Shown here: positions 8,670 through 17,124 of the stretch, piece by piece
How the letters are laid out: each line of letters begins with the position of its first letter
How positions within the stretch are numbered: position 1 is the stretch's first letter
Source of the DNA: Pelagomonas calceolata
Lineage: Eukaryota; Sar; Pelagophyceae; Pelagomonadales; Pelagomonadaceae
Length of the DNA: 64,000 bases
Assembly (NCBI GenBank): GCA_918797485.1
Contig: CAKKNE010000002.1
Coordinates: 2,012,501 to 2,076,500, forward strand
Direction of reading: 5' to 3'
Program-made: the position numbers and the translations under genes
Notes under the pieces: generated by a model
What the model saw: only the letters and a program-made list of their open reading frames with translations
The model's database searches: none
What the model was told of the DNA's origin: nothing

Positions 8670-11600
8670 ATGGGCCGCAAAACCCCAGAACCCGTAAAAC
8701 AGCCGAAGCCGAAAAAAACGCCGGACGACAAGCGGCTCATCTCCTTCCGCATCGCCCACGCCGTGGCGGACCCGGACGCGCGGCCCCCGCCGCGGTCGCC
8801 CCAGGCCGCGTCGCCCAAGACGCGGCGGTCGCCGTCCGCGTCGCCCGCGCGGCTGCCCATCTCGGCCTCGTCTGAGTCCAAGGCGGCGCGCCGCGGCGCC
8901 GTGCCGCGGTCGCCGCCTCCTTTGCCGCCCGTGCGTTTTTCCGCGTCCTTCCACGCCTTCGGAGTCCCCACGTCGCGAGGACGATACTTTCTGTCCAAGA
9001 TCTGAGAGAGAAAGAAGACAGAAGCGCAGCGTCGATGGCGTGGAGGTGGACGTACAAAGTCATCCGTGGCGTCGATGGCGTTGGAGAGAGACGGAGCCAA
9101 GACGCGTAGACCTACGATGGCGCGAAAAGTACACGAGGACGTGGAGAGAGACAGAGAGAAGCTACGCGTCGATGGCGTTGGACAGACACGGAGACAAGAC
9201 GCGAGAGACACACGTAGAGACAAAGACAAAAAACAAACACAGGTCACGGCCCTCAGCCAAGTAGTCGCCTTCGAGGTCGACGCATCGGGCAGCGACGCCG
9301 CGCCGCCTAGAAGAAGGCGCTCCGCCTCCACCACTTCCGCGGCGTCGTCGACGGGCATCCCGCCGTCGAATTCCCAGACGTCGCTCGCGTCGTCGGCGTC
9401 GTCGACGCCCGGCAAAAAACCCTTAGCGGACGGCGGCCGCGCGTCGCCGCGGACGATCGCCGCGCGCAACGCCGCGACGCAGTCGACGCCCCAGGACGAC
9501 AAGGAGAACCCCGTCCGCGTCGTCGAGAAGCGCCTCGAGGCCGAGCGCCGCCTCACGGAAGCGTTACGAAGGGAGGTCGCCCTCCTCAAGGAGCAGGAGC
9601 GCGACGCGCGGCGCGACGCCGACGCCTGGCGCAAGGAAGCCGAGAAACTGCGGGACGAGGCCGCGCGGCACGCGGCTTCCGCGGCGGACGCGAGCCAAGG
9701 CTTAGAACGCGAGGCGGAGATGGCCTGGCGCGAGGCCGAGACCTGGGTCGAGCGCGAGGAGGCCCTGGAACGGCGCGAGGCCTACGCGCACGAGAGCGCG
9801 CTCGGCGACGCTGAACAAATCGCCGCGCCGTCGCCGCGGTCCTGGCCCTCGTCGGCGTCGTCGTCGAAAGGCCGGCGCCGGACGCACTTCGCGCCGGCGA
9901 GCCCGCCGCGCGGCCGCGACGATGATGATGATGACGAATCCTGGGCCGTGGCCTTACATCGCAACGCGGGCAAGGCCGAGGAGCCGCCAAAACAAAAGAA
10001 GAAGCCCATGTCGCTGCACGAGAAGCTCTCGAGCCCGCGCGTTTTGCGGCGTCCTTTGCTGATCGCGTCGACGGCGTGGGGAGAGACACGGCGTCGACGG
10101 CGAAAAAACAATACTAAACGCAGGCACCGCCAGCCGCCGTCGCCCGCGGAACAGAAGCGCAAGCAGGAAGCCAGACAAGAAAGCGCCCGCCGGAACCGCG
10201 GCCGCCTCGAGCGCGAGCAGGCCGCGAGATTGAGAGAAGCGGCGGATAGAGTGAGGGACGTCCGCGCCACCAAAAACCTCTCGAAATTTGAACGAGAAGC
10301 CGCGGCAGCCAAGCGCCACGGCGAGGCCGCTAGAAGACACGCGGCGCACCTCGAAGAGGTTCGGAGGCGCGCCACGAAGGAGTCGGACAAGGTCGGCGAG
10401 GCGGCGTTCGTCCACGAGCTCGGGCTGCGGGGCCACGCGGCAGACCTCAAAAGGCGATTGGAGGCCATGGAGGCGAGGATCGACGAAGCGCGCGACCGGC
10501 GGCGCGACTTACTCGCGGACAAAGAGTCGAAAAGACGCGATAGAGAGCGGGCGCACCGCGAGCACGTGGGCACGCAGCGCATCGAACGGGCCGAGCTGGC
10601 AGCCGCGCGCTGGGACAAGCTCCAGTCGCGGTTGGAAGCGGTGGAAAGGAGACGCGCGGCGCGCATGGACGCGTTGGGCGACGCGGCGCGGCGCCGCGAC
10701 CAGCGCGCCGCGGCGGCGGCGTCGCGCGTGGCGGCGGCGGCCGCGCGGCCCAAGGCCGGGCCGCCTCCATTGGCACGCGCGGCCGAGGCCGCGGCCGCCG
10801 CCGACGCCGCCGACGCGGCCGCGGCGGCCAAGGCCGCGCTGGCCCGCGACGAGCCGCCGCCGCCGCCGCCCGTCGTCGTGGCGCCGAAGCCCGCGGCCGC
10901 GGCGCCGCCGCCGCAGCAGCCGCCGAAGCGCCGCCGCCGCCGGCGCACGCGGAGCGGCGGCGCCGAGATGGCCAAGCCGCTGGACGCGGGCCCGGGCGCG
11001 GCCGCTGCCGCCGCGGCGCGCCTGCTGGCGGACGCCTGGGCCGGCGACCGCGACCACGACGGCGACGGTAGTCCAGAAGCGATCTTCGCGAAGCGCGTCG
11101 CCGCGGCGGCGAACGCGGCGAACGGCGGCAAGCCCCTCGATGCGGATTTCAAAGACCGCGTCGCGGGCGCCGCGAACGACGCCGCGGCCTGGGCCCTCGC
11201 CAAGTACGTGCGCGAGGACGCGTCCCCGTCATCAAAAGAGTGCTGCCTGCCGGCCTGCGTCTGCCTCGCGGCCGCTTTAGGTGACGACCCTTCAAGATTA
11301 TCGGCGTTGGACGATGCCGTCCTGGACTTAGCAAGAGACGTCTGCCTCAAGTCGGCCTGCAAGCAGCACAACGACGTCGCGACGGCGGCGCTGGCTTGCG
11401 TGGCCGCCGCGTGCACGGCGGGGCCCGCGCCGGGTTTTGTCGAGCGGGGCGCGGGCGGCGCCGTCGTCGCGTCCTTGGTCGAGGCGTGCCTCGCGCCGGA
11501 CGGCTCTCTCCTAACACCGTCGGCGGCGGCCGTGGCCGGCGAAGGTTTGAAAGCCCTGAACGCGATGGCGAGGACGGATCGCGAGGCGGTCTGCGAGGCG

Positions 11601-12068
11601 GTCTTCGCGGCGCAGGAACTGAGACCCCAGTTATTGCACCTCTGCGACGTGCTCTTCTCATGTTTACACGTGGGCGGGCCCTTCCAGCGGACGGCGTCGG
11701 ATGGTTTAGATGCCTTGGTCGAGTTGGTGGGTCATCTCGCAAGGCACGACCAGGAGTGCCTGCTCTGGGCGTCTCCATCCAGACCGGCGCTCATGGAGCG
11801 GTTGGTCAAATTGCCGATCCGCTACTTTTCTTCATCTTCTGGAATGAACGCGCTCTTCCCGACGCTGGCCGCGGCGTGCGTGGGCAACGACCGCGTCTCG
11901 GCCAAGGCCGCGGAAGATGTCGGTTTAGGTGCGGTCGCGGACTACGTCCGCGGCGCGTCCTCAAATAAGACGGCGGCGGAGGCGCTGCGCGGCCGCCTGC
12001 CCGAGGCGGAGTGGGCCGCGGCGGCTGCTTATCTGGATAGGGTCGGCGACGCGGGGTCGCTAGACTAA
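8670..12068 (+). CDS. SCAPER-like coiled-coil protein
   Basis: Exons 8670-8992 and 9257-12068 give about 1044 residues (1025 if a possible 57-nt intron at 10067-10123 is removed). The N-terminus is Ser/Pro/Arg-rich. From about residue 200 a long charged coiled coil runs. It includes EEVRRRATKESDKVGEAAF followed by a GLRGHAADLKRRLE-like segment, closely resembling the KAKEENSKVSEIAFINTLEA block of human SCAPER (a cyclin A-binding ER protein). After an Ala/Pro-rich linker and a KRRRRRR basic patch comes an alpha-helical, ARM-like C-terminal domain, also as in SCAPER. The C2H2 zinc finger of animal SCAPER was not found. The first intron boundaries are inferred from frame and duplicated CCAAG. 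Confidence 0.65.
8993..9256 (+). other. Composite introner-like intron (264 nt)
   Basis: Donor GTCCAAG and first exon bases CCAAG look like a target duplication. Inside are three GCGTCGATGGCGT cores (about 9030, 9071, 9167) separated by purine-rich GAGAGAGAC tracts, suggesting repeated or nested insertion. Ends CCCTCAG. Confidence 0.55.
10067..10123 (+). other. Possible short intron (57 nt), frame-neutral
   Basis: GTCGACGGCGTGG...TACTAAACGCAG has two GCGTCGACGGCG cores and a near-perfect branch-point TACTAAAC. The length is a multiple of three and open, so retention would insert 19 residues into the coiled coil. Not decidable without RNA. Confidence 0.5.
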
Positions 12069-12094
12069 AAGTTTTGAAAAGCAAACATTTACTA

Positions 12095-13081
12095 CTACGG
12101 AGTTCCGGGCTCGAGGTCCGAGTCAGACTCGTCTGAGCCCGAGTCTGATTCCGAGTCCAAGCCGGATGACTCGGAGGAGGACGATGACTCCGCCGGCGCG
12201 GCCGTCGCCACGACTCGGTCGGGTGCGAGGAGATTGACCAGGACGTCGATCTGGGCAGCGAAGGGCCCGCCGCGCCGCGCGAGGCCCTGGTCCCGCAGCC
12301 CCTGGACGATGCAGGCCACAGGGTCGGGGACGTCGTAGACCCCGTCGTGGCCGACCTCCGCGACGAGGTCGCGGCAGGCCTCCCAAGCGTCCGCGCCGCA
12401 CTCAAGCAGGTAAATAGCCACCGCCGCGCACACCTCTTCCGCCCATCGCTGCCCGAAAATGGGCCCAAGAGATAGCCCGCCGAACGGGTCAAGCATGAGC
12501 GACGCCAACGCCCACGCCAGCGGCGTATGCCGCGGCTGATATGACGGCCCCGCGCCGATATTCTTGACTTTGGCGTGGATATCGGCGCCCCCCGCGACGA
12601 GCGCTCGCGCGACCGCGAGGCCGTTGTCGTGGCCGAAGCGCGCGGCCCAATGCAATGGCGTCGCCATCCAATGCCCATTTGAACCCGCCACGACGGCGCG
12701 TACGCGCTCGTTGGGACTCGCGCCGTAGGCGAGGAGCCGTTCGACGAGCTCCGTCGTGCATCCGCCCATGTGCGGCGCATACTGCACGCTCGTGGCCAGG
12801 TGACGGCCCGCCGCTCGCCGCGTCTGCCAGTTCACGTCTGGTGCCAGTACTGCGTCGAGCAGCTGCGCGGCCTCGCGCACGGTCAGGCCCGGCCGCCCGC
12901 CGAAGCGCGCCCGCTCGAAGTCGTCGACGCCTCTCCGCAGCGCCAGCCGCTGGTCGGCCGCGCCGCGGCTCGCGCAGGCCACGACGACCGCGGACGCCCC
13001 GGAACATGTAGCGATGCGGCGCAAGACGTCGTCCGGGAGAGCGGTGAAGACCAGCGTCGGTGGCGGCTCGTCTTCTGCCAT
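12095..13081 (-). CDS. F-box-like protein with ankyrin repeats
   Basis: 328 residues. The N-terminal FTALPDDVLRRIATCSGASAVVVACAS resembles an F-box helix set (Skp1 binding). Ankyrin-type repeats follow, e.g. ATPLHWAARFGHD then AVARALVAGGADIHA, HTPLAWAL, and AIYLLECGADAWEA. The C-terminus is a Ser/Asp/Glu-rich acidic tail. A role as a substrate-recognition subunit of an SCF ubiquitin ligase is inferred. Its ATG lies only 4 nt after the stop codon of the LYR-motif gene on the same strand (TGA-CGGC-ATG), leaving no room for its own promoter. Its stop is 26 bp from the convergent SCAPER-like stop. Confidence 0.75.
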   Translation of the reverse strand: MAEDEPPPTLVFTALPDDVLRRIATCSGASAVVVACASRGAADQRLALRRGVDDFERARFGGRPGLTVREAAQLLDAVLAPDVNWQTRRAAGRHLATSVQYAPHMGGCTTELVERLLAYGASPNERVRAVVAGSNGHWMATPLHWAARFGHDNGLAVARALVAGGADIHAKVKNIGAGPSYQPRHTPLAWALASLMLDPFGGLSLGPIFGQRWAEEVCAAVAIYLLECGADAWEACRDLVAEVGHDGVYDVPDPVACIVQGLRDQGLARRGGPFAAQIDVLVNLLAPDRVVATAAPAESSSSSESSGLDSESDSGSDESDSDLEPGTP

Positions 13082-13085
13082 GCCG

Positions 13086-13337
13086 TCACCGCTGCGCCGG
13101 CGCGCCGTAGCCCTTGGCCTTGAGCGTGCGGTACTTCTTGAGCTGGATCAGCGCGCGCATCTCGCGCAGCATGTAGCGCCCGTAGCCGACGGCCTTGCGG
13201 ATGTCCGCTTCGGTCCGCAGGTCCGCGCGCTCGCGGAACTCGCGCTTGGCGCGGTCGCGCACGGCGTCGAGGCCCGCGGGGTAGGCGCGGCCGACGACGA
13301 GGATTTGCTTGTAGAGGTCTCGGACCACCGGGCGCAT
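13086..13337 (-). CDS. LYR-motif protein, ETF regulatory factor 1 (LYRM5)-like
   Basis: 83 residues beginning MRPVVRDLYKQILVVGR. This is the LYR/complex-1 family: small helical mitochondrial matrix proteins that bind acyl carrier protein. The segment DLYKQILVVGRAYP, the RE-F basic region, and the C-terminal ALIQLKKYRTLKAKGYG best match LYRM5/ETFRF1, which regulates electron-transfer flavoprotein. Length fits the family. In-frame sequence extends upstream to 13415, but the family start is here. It forms the upstream cistron of a tightly abutting pair with the F-box/ankyrin gene. Confidence 0.82.
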   Translation of the reverse strand: MRPVVRDLYKQILVVGRAYPAGLDAVRDRAKREFRERADLRTEADIRKAVGYGRYMLREMRALIQLKKYRTLKAKGYGAPAQR

Positions 13338-13453
13338 GCGCTCTCTATGCAGAGGCTCGAGTGGTGTGATTGGTGATCGATGCGGGTGCTTGCCGCTCAC
13401 AGAGGTGTGTATCACCGCTGTTCGCAGCGTTTTTTGCGCCTGTACTGCTTGTT

Positions 13454-13477
13454 GCTAGTGTCTTACGTGCCGCTAGC
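13454..13477 (+). promoter_or_regulatory. GCTAGTGTCTTAC...GCTAGC promoter palindrome
   Basis: GCTAGTGTCTTAC, then GTGCC, then GCTAGC, between the divergent LYRM5-like gene and the HAD phosphatase. The rest of the 346-bp gap (13338-13684) shows nothing else. Function inferred from recurrence at other promoters in the window. Confidence 0.6.
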
Positions 13478-13684
13478 TGCCTGTGTCGACGGCGCGCGCT
13501 CCCCCACTGCTTTGTAGGCGTTCTGCGAGCTGCCAGCTGTTGCCGTGAACGGCCGCAACCAGCGAACGGCTGCCAGCGCTACGCCAGCGCCGAGGTGCTC
13601 TCCAAAGCTTCAAAAAGCCAGGCAGTCGACCGCCGCGCCGTCGCCGCGCGCGCGACAGATCAAGAGATAGTTAAAAAAGCAGCC

Positions 13685-14692
13685 ATGCTCGCCGACGCCT
13701 ACGACTGTGTGGTATTCGACTGCGACGGCGTGCTGTGGTCCGGCGGCGAGACCGTCGCGCAAGCCAAGGCGACGCTCGACGCCTTGAAGGCGCAAAACAA
13801 GAAGGTCTACTTCATGTCGAACAACTCCTCGCGGGGCCCGGACGTCTTCCGCCAAGTCTTTGAATCGCACGGGTTAGGAGAACACGTAAAAGACGAGCGC
13901 TTCATGTGGAACAGCGTGACGGCCGCGCAGCGCTGGTTCAAGGGGCGCAAGACGAAGAAGGCCTATGTGGTCGGCTGCGCGGCGCTCAAGGACGCAATCA
14001 GAGGTGCTGGTGTGACTGTGGTCGAACCTTGGAAACAGATGGGCGCGACACCAGAAAAACTTGCGGAGGAGGCGATCGATCCGGCGATAGACGCCGTCGT
14101 TTTAGCTTTCGACAAGGACTACGGGTACTTTGAGATCTGCTACGCGACCCGGTGTTTGCTGGAGAACAACGCAGAATTGGTGGCGACCAATAGAGACTTC
14201 CAGTTCCCGGCGCAGAAGAATAGAAAACTACCGGGCAACGGCGCCTTCGTCGCGGCGGTCTGCGCCGCGTCGCGCCGGGAGCCGGACGTCGTCGTGGGCA
14301 AGCCTAGTCGCTTTGCATTGGACGCGATCGTCGCGGACGCCGGGGTTTCGGCACGAAGGACGCTGATGGTCGGCGACATGTGGTCCGACGTGGAATTCGC
14401 GCACAACGCCGGCTGCGACGCTTTACTTGTGTTGTCGGGCGTCGCGTCCCTCGATGACGCGCGGCGGTGGTCTGGTATCACGCGGCCGGACTTCGTCGCT
14501 CCCGATTTGACGGCGCTGCTCCGGCCCGTTGAGCGGTTCCCACCGGCGCCGTCGTCGTCATCGCGGCGGTGGCTTTTGCCTTCTATCGTCGCGGCGGCGG
14601 CGGTCGCCTTTCTTGTTTCGCGGCGGCGGGGGGGCGCGCCCCCGGACCGGTCCGACCTCGACGACGCGACGCGCTGGCTGACGGCGAAGTAA
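13685..14692 (+). CDS. HAD-family phosphatase (phosphoglycolate phosphatase type), tail-anchored
   Basis: 335 residues of the PGP/4-nitrophenylphosphatase (HAD IIA) group, which hydrolyses 2-phosphoglycolate and related phosphometabolites. Motif I VVFDCDGVLW carries the nucleophile Asp. Motif II is YFMSNNSSRG, and the VATNRDFQFP region precedes GKPSRFALDAI (motif III Lys). Motif IV is MVGDMWSDVEFA. A hydrophobic span LLPSIVAAAAVAFLVS near residues 300-316 follows the catalytic domain, with a short polar tail, so the protein may be tail-anchored; this is unusual for the family. Upstream in-frame sequence crosses the promoter motif and is unlikely to be coding. Confidence 0.85.
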   Translation: MLADAYDCVVFDCDGVLWSGGETVAQAKATLDALKAQNKKVYFMSNNSSRGPDVFRQVFESHGLGEHVKDERFMWNSVTAAQRWFKGRKTKKAYVVGCAALKDAIRGAGVTVVEPWKQMGATPEKLAEEAIDPAIDAVVLAFDKDYGYFEICYATRCLLENNAELVATNRDFQFPAQKNRKLPGNGAFVAAVCAASRREPDVVVGKPSRFALDAIVADAGVSARRTLMVGDMWSDVEFAHNAGCDALLVLSGVASLDDARRWSGITRPDFVAPDLTALLRPVERFPPAPSSSSRRWLLPSIVAAAAVAFLVSRRRGGAPPDRSDLDDATRWLTAK

Positions 14693-14750
14693 ATTTCTCA
14701 ATGCAGTCGTCAATTGTTACGGTGCTGGACTCATCAGGCAGTCGTTGCCA

Positions 14751-14770
14751 GCTAGCGGTATCACACTAGC
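14751..14770 (-). promoter_or_regulatory. Promoter palindrome (GCTAGC...CTAGC)
   Basis: GCTAGCGGTATCACACTAGC, the reverse orientation of the motif, 70 bp upstream of the TSPO start. Confidence 0.55.
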
Positions 14771-14840
14771 TCCGAGGAGCTCCCACCAATTTTCAGCACC
14801 AGAATTCAGCCACAGGCGTGACACAGGAGGCTCAAAACTC

Positions 14841-15776
14841 ATGCTGATGCAGCGCGTGGCATTCCTGCTCGCGGTGGCGCACGCCGCTGCGCGGCCGGCC
14901 GGCCCAAAGGCGCGGGCCCTGCCGCGGCAGCAAGCGGCCCAGCGGCGGAAGGGCTGGACGGCCAAGCTCAAGTTCCTGCGGGACGACTGGCAGGAAGCGG
15001 TTCTACGGCCGCGCGGTGGCGCGTCGTCGACGCAAGCCGCCCTCAGACCGCGCGGCGGCGCGTCGAGCCTCACGACGCTGACGCACGCGGCGCTCGGCGC
15101 GGTTTTTGAGGCCGGTGCCCTCCTCGGCGTCGTCAAGGCCGCGCGCGCGTTGCCGCCGGGCGCCTCGTCAGCCATCGCGAAGCTCAAGATCCTGCCGAGT
15201 GACACCATCAAAGGGCTGCCGGCCGCCGAGTGGTTCGCGTGGTGCGTCATAATCTTCGGGTCGTCGGCGGTCGGCTCGGCGGTGGACGGGTCGCTGCGCG
15301 CGGCCACGAACCAGATCTTGATGCCCACGCGCGTGGCGGGCGAGCAGGGCTGGTACGCTTCTTTAGACAAGCCGCGCTGGGAGCCGCCGGGCTTCGTCTT
15401 TCCCGTCATGTGGTTGCTCGTGTCCAAGCCGACGCAGCTGCTGGCCGTGGCCAAGGTCTGCTCGTCTGGTACAAGCGAGGGCGAGGAGGCGGCAGCTTTA
15501 CCGTGGGTGCCGCAGCTCGCGGCGTACTGTCTGCACCTCGCGCTCGGCGACGCGTGGAACAAGGTCTTCTTCGGCCAGCAGAAGGTCGCAGCGGGCGCGC
15601 TGATGATCACGGTCTTTTATGGCGCGCTCCTCGCGTCGGCGTATTTATTTGCCCAGGTCGACGCGACGGCGGGCCTATTGATGGTCCCGACGTGCCTCTG
15701 GGTAACGGTGGCCGCTGCGCTCAACTGGTCCATCTACTTCCGGCTGGGCGGCGCGGCGTCGAGCGACTCGGATTAA
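14841..15776 (+). CDS. TSPO/MBR-family membrane protein
   Basis: 311 residues. The C-terminal ~160 residues are the TspO/MBR fold: WYASLDKPRWEPPGFVFPVMW is the diagnostic first loop and helix, followed by helices with GDAWNKVFFGQQK and ending ALNWSIYFRLG. Family members bind tetrapyrroles or sterols. The N-terminus has a signal-like MLMQRVAFLLAVAHAAARP and a basic region, compatible with targeting to a secondary plastid. A short repeat, LRPRGGASS, occurs twice near residues 55-74. The family is normally ~160 residues; the extra N-terminal half is unassigned apart from hydrophobic segments. Confidence 0.85.
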   Translation: MLMQRVAFLLAVAHAAARPAGPKARALPRQQAAQRRKGWTAKLKFLRDDWQEAVLRPRGGASSTQAALRPRGGASSLTTLTHAALGAVFEAGALLGVVKAARALPPGASSAIAKLKILPSDTIKGLPAAEWFAWCVIIFGSSAVGSAVDGSLRAATNQILMPTRVAGEQGWYASLDKPRWEPPGFVFPVMWLLVSKPTQLLAVAKVCSSGTSEGEEAAALPWVPQLAAYCLHLALGDAWNKVFFGQQKVAAGALMITVFYGALLASAYLFAQVDATAGLLMVPTCLWVTVAAALNWSIYFRLGGAASSDSD

Positions 15777-15826
15777 GAGTATTATAGTTAGGAAGACGGG
15801 GGGATCACGGGGGTTCGTATGAACGT

Positions 15827-16861
15827 TCAGGGGCCGAACGCGGCGCCCAGGAGCCACTCGAACGCGGCTTCGGCCTGCCACACCTGGCCGCCCGGCGCGA
15901 AGAAGCCCTGGAGCGGGTTAGTGGTGATCGAGACGTGGTAAGTCTGCCCGGGCACCAACGCGATGTCCCCGGCCGGCACGACGTAGTAGCCGGCGCCGGA
16001 GCTCTGGATGCAGTCGACCTTTTTGCCCTCGCCCTCGCAAAAGTCCGAGTAGAGCTGCTGCAGCTGAAAGACCGGCAACGACGCGGCCTCGTCCGTGGAT
16101 GGATTCCCGAACCGCTCGTCCTGCTCCGAGATGACCGAGAAGCGCTTCTCCGGGGGCAGAATGACGTCCATGAACATGCCAAGCGGGGGCGGAGCCGACG
16201 GACCGAGCGGCGCGCCATTCACGAAGACGGGATGGTAGTATTGCGGGAGATCGACCCCCAGCGCGCCCGCGCCGAAGAGGGGCGCCCAGGCGAGGGTGAG
16301 CTGCGCCGTGATCGGGAGCGCGGGGATCGTGCCCAAGCTTAGAACCGGCAGGGTGCTCAACATCGTCGCTATTCCCGCTCCCCCGGAAAACCCGGCCACC
16401 GCGATCTTCGAGCAGTCGACGCCGTCGATCTGACAAAACCCATCTTTGATTGCGTCGTAGGCGGCGACGGCCACCTCGGTCCAGTTCCCAAGAACAGCGG
16501 CGGCTGCTGCCGGAAAGTTGGGCACGGGAACTGCCGGCGGGATGAACGGCAAGCCCGCTCTGTCCGGATAATCGTAGTAGTCGGGACCGATCAGCGCCAC
16601 GCTGTAGCCCTGCTCGGCGATCTTGTCCATCGTCGGCTTGAGGATCCCGAGCGTCACGTCGAACTGGGTCTCCGAGTACGGCAGGAGGACGACGGCCGGC
16701 GCCGGACCGGGCTTCTTGGACCCGACGATCCTTTGGCAGGGCCCGATATCACCGCAGAACTCCTGGTCGATGGTCTCGAGGGTCGGGCCGGTGTACGGCG
16801 CGAACGCCGCCGCGCCGGTCGTAGCGGCGGCGAGTAAAAAGGCGCGCAGTGTTGGCGACAT
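15827..16861 (-). CDS. Alpha/beta-hydrolase-like protein, plastid-type leader
   Basis: 344 residues from MSPTLRAFLL; an ATG 30 bp upstream is possible. The leader MSPTLRAFLLAAATTGAAAFAPY ends in AAAFAP, matching the ASAFAP-type motif of stramenopile plastid pre-sequences. The body has an alpha/beta hydrolase pattern: early strand APAVVLLPYSETQ, and nucleophile elbow AVAGFSGGAG (candidate Ser near 170). It resembles plant chlorophyllase/dienelactone-hydrolase-like esterases (GHSRGG/GFSGG elbows) only at this level. The catalytic Asp and His cannot be fixed by eye. Substrate unknown. Confidence 0.6.
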   Translation of the reverse strand: MSPTLRAFLLAAATTGAAAFAPYTGPTLETIDQEFCGDIGPCQRIVGSKKPGPAPAVVLLPYSETQFDVTLGILKPTMDKIAEQGYSVALIGPDYYDYPDRAGLPFIPPAVPVPNFPAAAAAVLGNWTEVAVAAYDAIKDGFCQIDGVDCSKIAVAGFSGGAGIATMLSTLPVLSLGTIPALPITAQLTLAWAPLFGAGALGVDLPQYYHPVFVNGAPLGPSAPPPLGMFMDVILPPEKRFSVISEQDERFGNPSTDEAASLPVFQLQQLYSDFCEGEGKKVDCIQSSGAGYYVVPAGDIALVPGQTYHVSITTNPLQGFFAPGGQVWQAEAAFEWLLGAAFGP

Positions 16862-17124
16862 GGAGAGAGTAGTTAAGCGGTCAGCGGTCACGGACGCAGC
16901 CTACTCTGGTCTTGAGCAGCTGAATGGAAATTCCTAAATATGGGAGGCCTATACAATCGACTCGGTTGCGGCCGACTGTATACACCTTGACGATGATTTC
17001 TGGTACTCTGGTCGTGGCAACAGGCCCGCGCCGAGCTTGCCGAGCAAGGACACACGAGACAAAACCCGCCAGGACTCGGACAGAGACGCTACAGAGTACT
17101 AGCGCACCGCATCGGAAAAGAAGA

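Noticed and set aside
8375-9634. 419-codon minus-strand frame ending in SSVGRAPD
   Set aside because: It is antisense to the SCAPER-like gene and its end lies in the tRNA-Phe-like gene; low-complexity Arg/Ser translation.
9782-11416. 544-codon minus-strand frame opposite the SCAPER-like gene
   Set aside because: Antisense shadow: Ser/Arg/Ala-rich mirror of a coiled-coil gene with no domain.
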